The position numbers and the translations under genes are program-made. From positions 1 through 64,000 of the forward strand of contig CAMVGV010000008.1 of the NCBI GenBank assembly GCA_947167135.1: DNA of 64,000 nucleotides. The letters are read 5' to 3'. Source of the DNA: an uncultured Lachnospiraceae bacterium (lineage in GTDB: Bacteria; Bacillota; Clostridia; Lachnospirales; Lachnospiraceae). Within the stretch, counting starts at the first letter, position 1. Every line of letters starts with the position of its first letter. Below the pieces are notes generated by a model. It had not been told where the DNA came from. It saw only the letters and a program-made list of their open reading frames with translations, and did not search any database. Shown one piece after another: positions 56,979 to 64,000 of the stretch.

Positions 56979-58322
56979 ATGGGTTACGAAGAACAGTATT
57001 CAAAGAAGCTTGTAAGTGCCGAAAAAGCGGCAGAGGTCGTGAAGGACGGCGACTGGGTCGATTACGGCTGGGCAGTGGGGACTCCGGTAAAGGTGGATCA
57101 GGCCATAGCAAAGAGACTTCCATCACTGAAGGATGTGAATTTCAGGGGAGGAATCCTTATCTGGGAGCCGGAGATCTTTAAGATCGAGGAGCCGGAAAAG
57201 CATATGACCTGGAACAGCTGGCATATGAGCGGAATCGAGAGAAAGACCATAGCCAGAGGCTTCGGATACTATGCTCCATTACGCTACAGTGAGCTTCCCA
57301 AATACTATATGGAAAGTGAAGACCCGCTGAATGTTGCCGTATTCCAGGTGACACCTATGGATGAGCATGGCTGGTTTAATTTCGGACCCAGCTGCAGCCA
57401 TCTGGAGGCCATTTGCAAAAAGGCGGAAAAAATAATAGTAGAGGTAAACAGGAATATGCCGATGTGCTTCGGCGGCACAGTTAACGCCGTTCATATCGAT
57501 AATGTGGATATGATAGTAGAGGGTGACAATCCTCCGATCGGAGAGATGGGTGCAGGAGGAGAACCTACCGAGGTGGATATAAAGGTTGCAAATCTTATTG
57601 TGCCCCTGATACCCGACGGAGCCTGCCTGCAGCTCGGTATCGGATCAATGCCGAATACCATAGGAAGCTTCATTGCGAAGAGCGACCTTAAGGATCTCGG
57701 AGTGCATACTGAGATGTATGTGGATGCCTTTGTGGACATCGCAAAGGCCGGAAAGATAAACGGCAGCAGGAAGAATCACGGCACAGGGAAGCAGGTCTAC
57801 GCTTTCGGAGCCGGTACGAAGAAGCTTTACGACTATCTCAATAACAATCCCGAGTGCCTTGCTTCAAGCGTGGGATATGTGAATGATATTGACTCGGTCA
57901 GCAGCCTTGATAACTTTATATCCATAAACAATGCGGTGGACGTGGATCTTTACGGACAGGTCAATGCGGAGAGCGCCGGTACAAAGCAGATATCCGGAGC
58001 GGGAGGACAGCTTGATTTCGTTCTCGGAGCATACAGAAGTAAGGGCGGAAAGAGCTTCATCTGCTGTTCATCCACCTTTACACAGAAGGACGGTACAGTG
58101 AAGTCAAGGATCCGTCCCACTCTCGCTGACGGAAGCATAGTAACGGATACAAGGACAAATATCCATTATCTTGTTACTGAGTATGGATGTGAGAATCTGA
58201 AGGGCACTACAATGTGGGAGAGAGCCGAAAAGATCATAGGACTGGCACATCCTGATTTCAGGGACGAGCTTATAGCCGCTGCGGAAAAGATGAATATCTG
58301 GAAGCGCAGCAACAAGAGGTAA
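56979..58322 (+). CDS. Butyryl-CoA:acetate CoA-transferase / 4-hydroxybutyrate CoA-transferase family
   Basis: [63 protein letters not shown]. Confidence 0.88.
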   Translation: MGYEEQYSKKLVSAEKAAEVVKDGDWVDYGWAVGTPVKVDQAIAKRLPSLKDVNFRGGILIWEPEIFKIEEPEKHMTWNSWHMSGIERKTIARGFGYYAPLRYSELPKYYMESEDPLNVAVFQVTPMDEHGWFNFGPSCSHLEAICKKAEKIIVEVNRNMPMCFGGTVNAVHIDNVDMIVEGDNPPIGEMGAGGEPTEVDIKVANLIVPLIPDGACLQLGIGSMPNTIGSFIAKSDLKDLGVHTEMYVDAFVDIAKAGKINGSRKNHGTGKQVYAFGAGTKKLYDYLNNNPECLASSVGYVNDIDSVSSLDNFISINNAVDVDLYGQVNAESAGTKQISGAGGQLDFVLGAYRSKGGKSFICCSSTFTQKDGTVKSRIRPTLADGSIVTDTRTNIHYLVTEYGCENLKGTTMWERAEKIIGLAHPDFRDELIAAAEKMNIWKRSNKR

Positions 58323-58337
58323 ATCTGGCAAAATCTA

Positions 58338-58366
58338 TTGCACAGAGTCTTTTCTTATGCTATATT
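58338..58366 (+). promoter_or_regulatory. Sigma-A-type promoter upstream of rpsB
   Basis: TTGCAC - 17 bp - TATATT. Confidence 0.65.
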
Positions 58367-58371
58367 ATACG

Positions 58372-58496
58372 GCGTGTGATTTTTTCACACGCTGTATTTC
58401 TATTAATCAGACAGACTGACTTATGGCCGGTGTTCTTTTTGGAAAAAAGAATTGCCAATAAGGATGAGGGCTGTCGAAGATGCGGGGTGGACCCGC
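58372..58496 (+). promoter_or_regulatory. rpsB structured leader (two hairpins)
   Basis: GCGTGTGA/TCACACGC hairpin and GCGGG gtgga CCCGC hairpin just before the AGGAGG SD. Confidence 0.5.
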
Positions 58497-58515
58497 TAAA
58501 CCAAAGGAGGAAAAA

Positions 58516-59274
58516 ATGAGCGTTATTTCAATGAAGCAGCTTCTGGAAGCAGGCGTGCATTTCGGACACCAGACCAGAAGATGGAACCCCAAGATGGCAA
58601 AGTACATCTATACCGAGAGAAACGGGATCTATATAATAGATCTTCAGAAGTCCGTAGGAAAGGTGGATGAGGCCTACAATGCCATAGGCGATATCGTTGC
58701 CGACGGCGGCACCGTGCTTTTCGTCGGAACGAAGAAGCAGGCTATGGATGCCGTAAAGGACGAGGCAACACGCTGCGGAATGTACTATGTCAATGAGAGA
58801 TGGCTTGGCGGTATGCTTACAAACTTTAAGACCATCCAGTCCAGAATAAAGAGATTAAAAGAGATCGAGCAGATGAGCCAGGACGGAACCTTTGATGTTC
58901 TTCCGAAGAAGGAGGTTGCGCTTCTGCAGAAGGAGTGGGACAAGCTTGAGAGAAATCTCGGCGGCATCAAGGAGATGAGAAAGGTTCCCGACTGCATCTT
59001 CGTTGTTGATCCGAAGAAGGAGCATATCTGTGTTCAGGAAGCCCATTCACTGGGTATCACCCTTGTGGGTATCTGTGACACGAACTGTGATCCGGACGAG
59101 CTTGATTATGTGATTCCCGGAAATGATGATGCCATAAGAGCTGTCAAGCTTATCGTTTCAAAGATGGCTGATGCCGTTATAGAGGCAAACCAGGGCGAGG
59201 AAGCCGCAGAAACCCCGGAGGAGGCGGAATCTGCCGAGGCTGATGCAGAAGAGACAGTGGAAACAGAGGCTTGA
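58516..59274 (+). CDS. rpsB: 30S ribosomal protein S2
   Basis: [46 protein letters not shown]. Confidence 0.99.
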   Translation: MSVISMKQLLEAGVHFGHQTRRWNPKMAKYIYTERNGIYIIDLQKSVGKVDEAYNAIGDIVADGGTVLFVGTKKQAMDAVKDEATRCGMYYVNERWLGGMLTNFKTIQSRIKRLKEIEQMSQDGTFDVLPKKEVALLQKEWDKLERNLGGIKEMRKVPDCIFVVDPKKEHICVQEAHSLGITLVGICDTNCDPDELDYVIPGNDDAIRAVKLIVSKMADAVIEANQGEEAAETPEEAESAEADAEETVETEA

Positions 59275-59296
59275 GGAAATATAAGGAGTAAGACAG

Positions 59297-60421
59297 ATGG
59301 CTATTACAGCAAAACAGGTTAAAGATTTAAGAGAAATGACCGGTGCAGGCATGATGGACTGCAAGAAGGCTCTCAATGAGACAGACGGAGATATGGATAA
59401 GGCTGTGGAGTTCCTTCGTGAAAAGGGACTTGCGGGAGCGCAGAAGAAAGCAGGACGTACCGCCGTTGAGGGTCTCTCTGTTACTGCCGTATCGGATGAC
59501 GGAAAGAAGGCAGCTGTTGTTGAGGTAAACTGTGAAACCGACTTTGCCGCAGGATCGGATCCTTTTAAGGATTTTGTGAACGGTGTTGCAACGCAGGTAC
59601 TTGATTCTTCCGCAGCCGATGTTGATCAGCTTCTTAATGAGAAGTGGATCAAGGATCCTTCGGAAACAGTTGCTGATGAGGTTGCCATACAGATCGGTCA
59701 GAAGATCAGGGAGAATATAAAGATCCGTCGTTTTGCGAAATTAGAGGAGCAGAACGGCTTCGTATCCGCATACGTTCATGCCGGAGGAAAGATCGGCGTT
59801 CTTGTGGATGTTGAGACAGACGTTGTCAATGACGCCGTTAAGGAGATGGGTAAAAACGTAGCTATGCAGGTGGCTGCTATGAATCCGCAGTACATCAGCC
59901 AGAATGATATCTCAGATGATGAGAAGTCCCATATAAGGAGTCTTACTGTTGACAGCGCGTTAAATGATCCCGCTTCACTTCCCAAGCCGATCCTAAACAG
60001 GCTTATTGATAAGGCTGTAAGCGAGAAGCTCTGGAGCGATGAGGATATCGCCATTTATGAAGAGAAGAAGAGCAATATGAACTATCTCTTCAACTTCCTG
60101 TCAAAGGAAGCGGCCGCAAAGCTTGCCGAGCTCGCACTTGCGGCAAAGGCCGAGATCTCGGAAGAAAAGATTTTTGCAGGGCTTGTTCAGGGACGTGTTT
60201 CAAAGCAGTACAAGGATATCTGCCTTGCAGACCAGATATATGTAAAAGCTGAGGACGGTAAGCAGTCTGTTCAGAAGTACATCGATGAGGTCGGAAAGGC
60301 TAACGGTGCAAAGATCAGCATCAAGGGAATAGTCCGCTTTGAGACCGGAGAAGGAATGGAAAAGGTAGAGGAGGATTACGCTGCTGAGGTTGCAAGGACC
60401 ATGGCAGAGGCTTCAAAGTAA
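59297..60421 (+). CDS. tsf: Elongation factor Ts
   Basis: VKDLREMTGAGMMDCKKALNETDGDMDKAVEFLREKG. Confidence 0.98.
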   Translation: MAITAKQVKDLREMTGAGMMDCKKALNETDGDMDKAVEFLREKGLAGAQKKAGRTAVEGLSVTAVSDDGKKAAVVEVNCETDFAAGSDPFKDFVNGVATQVLDSSAADVDQLLNEKWIKDPSETVADEVAIQIGQKIRENIKIRRFAKLEEQNGFVSAYVHAGGKIGVLVDVETDVVNDAVKEMGKNVAMQVAAMNPQYISQNDISDDEKSHIRSLTVDSALNDPASLPKPILNRLIDKAVSEKLWSDEDIAIYEEKKSNMNYLFNFLSKEAAAKLAELALAAKAEISEEKIFAGLVQGRVSKQYKDICLADQIYVKAEDGKQSVQKYIDEVGKANGAKISIKGIVRFETGEGMEKVEEDYAAEVARTMAEASK

Positions 60422-60453
60422 GTCCGGTTCGTATAACATAAAAGAAAAACGCT

Positions 60454-60487
60454 AAGCTCTCCGGAGAAAACGGCCGGAGAGCTTTTG
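60454..60487 (+). terminator. Rho-independent-like terminator after tsf
   Basis: AAGCTCTCCGG agaaaacgg CCGGAGAGCTT TT. Confidence 0.75.
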
Positions 60488-60543
60488 TGCATAGCTCCTA
60501 AGCAGGATCGTCTTTCGTTCGGCTTAAGGATCGGGACAAGGGC

Positions 60544-60912
60544 ATGAGTATTACAGGATTTAATTTCGGAGCTGCCGTCTGCGAGGGCATAGTGGCATCC
60601 CTTATACTGGGTCTCATTTCGAAGAAAAGGCCGGAGTACAGACCTTTTGTTTATGCGGCTCTGCTTATTTGCGAGCTTTTGAGTACTGTGTTCCGTTACA
60701 GTGGATATGAGAATTCAACCTTCTTTTTTGCACATCCCTATATTGCTTTTCTTATAACGGATATTTCCGATTATTCAACCTATGTCAGAGGTTTGAGACC
60801 GATAAAAGAGGCGGTCTTTGAAAAGCTGATCCTTTGGCCTCTTATAGTGATCCCGATATTTTCAGCATTTATTACGACTACGGGGTGGCTGATAAAACTG
60901 TACGTAATTTAA
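60544..60912 (+). CDS. Small hypothetical membrane protein
   Basis: ORF with hydrophobic segments. Confidence 0.55.
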   Translation: MSITGFNFGAAVCEGIVASLILGLISKKRPEYRPFVYAALLICELLSTVFRYSGYENSTFFFAHPYIAFLITDISDYSTYVRGLRPIKEAVFEKLILWPLIVIPIFSAFITTTGWLIKLYVI

Positions 60913-60974
60913 AAAAGGATTATCTTCAGGCAGAGGGTATATTCTATTTGTAGGGAAAAGGGGAGCTGCTTTTA

Positions 60975-61988
60975 GTGGTAAATATCAGGGAAGAAATTGA
61001 AAGAAAAGAAAAAGGATCATTAAGCCCCTATGCTATGCTTTCCGTAAGATCAAAGGGAAGGATCAGGGAAGAGAGTGAGGATCTTCTCCGCCCGGTCTTT
61101 CAGAGAGACAGAGACAGGATCATTCACAGCAAAGCTTTCAGAAGACTGAAGGACAAGACGCAGGTCTTTCTTACCCCTGAGGGGGATCACTACAGGACAA
61201 GACTTACCCATACATTGGAGGTCGCACAGATCGCAAGGACCGTTTCCAGATCCTTAGGCTTAAATGAGGATCTGACGGAGGCCATTGCCCTCGCGCATGA
61301 CCTCGGACATACTCCCTTCGGTCATGCGGGAGAGAGGGCCTTAAACCGTGTCTGCCCTCTTGGCTTCAGGCATGCGGAGCAGTCTGTGAGGGTGGTTCAG
61401 CTTCTGGAAAGAGACGGACGGGGTTTAAATCTTACGTATGAGGTTCTGGACGGCATCAGAAACCACGGGATGCAGAGAAAGCCTGAGACACTGGAGGGAC
61501 AGGTGGTAAGGCTTTCCGACAAGATAGCGTATATGCATCACGACCTGGATGATGCGGTGAGGGCAGGGATACTTCCCGATGACAGGGTGCCGGAGCATAT
61601 AGCGAGGGTTGCCGGGGATACCCTGGGTGAGAGGCTTGATACCTTTATCACCGATATGATAAGGGAGAGCTACGGTACGGGAGAGATACGCTTAAGCGAT
61701 CCGGTTTTTACCGCACTGATGGATCTGAGACAGTGGATGTTTGAGAATGTTTATACGAACAAAACTGCCAAGAGCCAGGAAGGAAAGGCGGAAAAGCTCA
61801 TAGAGACGCTGTACGCCTTCTTCACGGAGAATCCGGATGAAATGCCGGAGGAATACATTATCCTGATAGAGGAAAAGGGTGAGGAAAAGGAACGGATAGT
61901 CAGCGACTATATTTCCTCAATGACTGACAGATATGCCATTGGACTGTACGAGGATATGTATATTCCTTATCCCTGGACACTGAAGTGA
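60975..61988 (+). CDS. Deoxyguanosinetriphosphate triphosphohydrolase-like HD protein
   Basis: SKAFRRLKDKTQVF, RTRLTHTLEVAQIAR, ALAHDLGHTPFGHAGE. Confidence 0.95.
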   Translation: MVNIREEIERKEKGSLSPYAMLSVRSKGRIREESEDLLRPVFQRDRDRIIHSKAFRRLKDKTQVFLTPEGDHYRTRLTHTLEVAQIARTVSRSLGLNEDLTEAIALAHDLGHTPFGHAGERALNRVCPLGFRHAEQSVRVVQLLERDGRGLNLTYEVLDGIRNHGMQRKPETLEGQVVRLSDKIAYMHHDLDDAVRAGILPDDRVPEHIARVAGDTLGERLDTFITDMIRESYGTGEIRLSDPVFTALMDLRQWMFENVYTNKTAKSQEGKAEKLIETLYAFFTENPDEMPEEYIILIEEKGEEKERIVSDYISSMTDRYAIGLYEDMYIPYPWTLK

Positions 61989-61996
61989 TATGAGAG

Positions 61997-63775
61997 ATGT
62001 TTTATCCTGACGAGATAATAGAGGAAGTAAGATTAAACAGTGACATAGTGGACGTGGTGGGACAGGTGGTCAAGCTCAAACGGTCAGGATCCGGCTTTAA
62101 GGGTCTCTGTCCCTTTCACAACGAAAAGACCCCGTCCTTTTCGGTGGTTCCCTCAAAGCAGATTTATCACTGCTTCGGCTGCGGTGCCGGGGGAGATGTT
62201 TTTTCCTTTTTGATGGAATATGACAATCTGACTTTTTCGGAGGCTGTAAAGACATTGGCAGACAGAGCCGGTATCACTCTTCCGGAGGTATCGGTCTCTG
62301 AAGAGAACAGGATACGTCAGAGGGAGAAGGATCGTGTATTGTCAGTCCTTAAGGATGCGGCATTCTTCTACTATAAAAATCTTCGTTCTCCCGACGGGAA
62401 AAGCGGTATGGAGTATTTTGCCGGGAGAGGTCTGAAGCCGGAGATCATGCGTTCCTTCGGCCTCGGATACGCGGGAAAGCATAATGATGTCTGCGCCTTT
62501 CTTAAGGAAAAGGGATATTCGGACAGCGAGATAAATGCTGCGGGTCTTGTTTATACCGATGAGAAAAGGGGCATAAGGGACAGATTCTTTAACAGGGTGA
62601 TGTTTCCCATAATGGATGTGGGTAATCACGTAATAGGCTTCGGCGGAAGGGTTCTGGGGGACGGAGAGCCGAAATACCTGAACTCGCCTGAGACCGTTGT
62701 TTTTGACAAGAGCCGGAATCTGTACGGCCTTAATGAGGCCAGGAAAAGCAGGAAAGGCTATCTCATCGCCTGTGAGGGCTATATGGATGTGATAAGTCTT
62801 CATCAGGCAGGATTCACGGAGGCGGTGGCAAGTCTCGGAACAGCTTTTACCGGGGAGCATGCGAAGATCCTAAGACGATATACGGAAGATGTGAGACTCA
62901 CATATGATTCGGATACTGCGGGGGTAAGGGCGGCATTAAGAGCCATACCCATACTGAAGTCGGCAGGCATTAATGCCAGGATAATACACCTGGAGCCATA
63001 TAAGGATCCGGATGAATTCATCAAAGCCCTGGGAAGGGATGAATTTCAGAAGAGGATCGATTCTGCTGAACAGAGCCTTAGCTTTGAGATACACGTTATG
63101 CAGAGAGAGCATGATTTAAGCGATCCCGGGGAAAGAACCCTCTTTCAGCAGAAAATGGCAAGGAGACTCTCCCTTGTGGATGATGAGCTTGAGCGGAATA
63201 ATTATACGGAGGCTCTGGCCGCAGAGTATATGATGGACAGCGGAATGCTGAAGCGGGCGGTTGAGAGCTCAAGACTTGTAGACCTTGACCCCGGTGAGAT
63301 AAGAGTATCGCGGAGTACAGGCATAAGGAGCGAAAGGAAAAAAAGCTCTGAAAAAAGCGGCTTAAACGAAGCAGAGAAGCTTCTCTTAACCTATATCAGC
63401 GATGACCCGGGCAGGGTATATCCTGCTGTGAAGCCATATATCGAGGCCGATGACTTTTCGGAGGGAATGATGAGGATATGTGCGGAGGAGCTGTTTAAGC
63501 AGATAGAGAGTAATGAGCTGAAGGTAGGAAGCATAGTGGGACTTTTCCGTGAGCCGGAGGAACAGAGACTCGCCGCAGAGATTTTTGACACGGGACTCGA
63601 CCCGGGACTATCGAATACCGAAAAGGAACAGGCACTTACGGATCTGATCATCAGGATAAAGAAGGAGAGCTTAAAGAGGCAGAGCTTTGAAGATGAGGAT
63701 GACCCCATAAGCCGCACCATCAAGGAAAAAAAGGTGCTGGAAAAACTTACAAGGGTCAGGATAAGCATACAATAA
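61997..63775 (+). CDS. dnaG: DNA primase
   Basis: CHC2 zinc finger CPFHNEKTPSFSVVPSKQIYHCFGCGAGGDVFSF; Toprim EGYMDVISLHQAGF. Confidence 0.98.
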   Translation: MFYPDEIIEEVRLNSDIVDVVGQVVKLKRSGSGFKGLCPFHNEKTPSFSVVPSKQIYHCFGCGAGGDVFSFLMEYDNLTFSEAVKTLADRAGITLPEVSVSEENRIRQREKDRVLSVLKDAAFFYYKNLRSPDGKSGMEYFAGRGLKPEIMRSFGLGYAGKHNDVCAFLKEKGYSDSEINAAGLVYTDEKRGIRDRFFNRVMFPIMDVGNHVIGFGGRVLGDGEPKYLNSPETVVFDKSRNLYGLNEARKSRKGYLIACEGYMDVISLHQAGFTEAVASLGTAFTGEHAKILRRYTEDVRLTYDSDTAGVRAALRAIPILKSAGINARIIHLEPYKDPDEFIKALGRDEFQKRIDSAEQSLSFEIHVMQREHDLSDPGERTLFQQKMARRLSLVDDELERNNYTEALAAEYMMDSGMLKRAVESSRLVDLDPGEIRVSRSTGIRSERKKSSEKSGLNEAEKLLLTYISDDPGRVYPAVKPYIEADDFSEGMMRICAEELFKQIESNELKVGSIVGLFREPEEQRLAAEIFDTGLDPGLSNTEKEQALTDLIIRIKKESLKRQSFEDEDDPISRTIKEKKVLEKLTRVRISIQ

Positions 63776-63797
63776 ACAGTTAAAGAAAGGGAAGAAC

Positions 63798-64000
63798 ATG
63801 GCAGAGGACACACAGGCACAATTTGAGGAGAAGCTTAAGGAGCTTATCGAACTCGGGAAAAAGAAAAAGGGGGTTCTGGAGGATAAGGAGGTCGCGGATT
63901 TTTTCAGCGGCTTTGCCCTAAATGAGGAGCAGTATGACAGAATACTGGAGACTCTGGAGCAGAATAATCTGGAATTTTTAAAGATCAACGAGCCCGATGA
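63798..64000 (+). CDS. rpoD: RNA polymerase sigma factor RpoD, N-terminal part (truncated by window end)
   Basis: MAEDTQAQFEEKLKELIELGKKKKGVLEDKEVADFFSGFALNEEQYDRILETLEQNNLEFLK (region 1.1-like); downstream of dnaG. Confidence 0.85.
   Translation, partial: MAEDTQAQFEEKLKELIELGKKKKGVLEDKEVADFFSGFALNEEQYDRILETLEQNNLEFLKINEPD

Overview
A 64 kb chromosomal window from a motile, butyrate-producing Firmicute. Lachnospiraceae (Roseburia/Butyrivibrio-like) is inferred from gene content and order; no database search was run. Left part: phosphoglucomutase, a cell-surface/exopolysaccharide cluster (several GT2 glycosyltransferases, GtrA, flippase-like, SASA esterase, undecaprenyl-phosphate sugar transferase, M23 peptidase), M18 aminopeptidase, a YerC/TrpR-like regulator, DUF1836, PcrA, GlmS, another GT2, an LCP ligase and an HtrA protease. 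Middle: a long flagellar/chemotaxis operon from fliK to fliA, without the usual flgBC-fliEFGHIJ front half, followed by FapA (DUF342), SwrB-like and MltG-domain proteins. Right: a butyryl-CoA:acetate CoA-transferase-like gene, rpsB-tsf, and dGTPase-dnaG-rpoD (rpoD truncated by the window end). Most notable observations: (i) a cobalamin-riboswitch-like leader directly upstream of flbD-motA-motB inside the flagellar operon; (ii) a MATE-GHKL fusion gene inserted between flgE and flbD and bracketed by 47-bp direct repeats (44/47 identical); (iii) intergenic repeats that fold into hairpins with compensatory stem changes between copies, including a modular multi-hairpin element, several 22-27 bp tandem arrays in gene leaders, and two long imperfect palindromes (about 300 bp and 145 bp).
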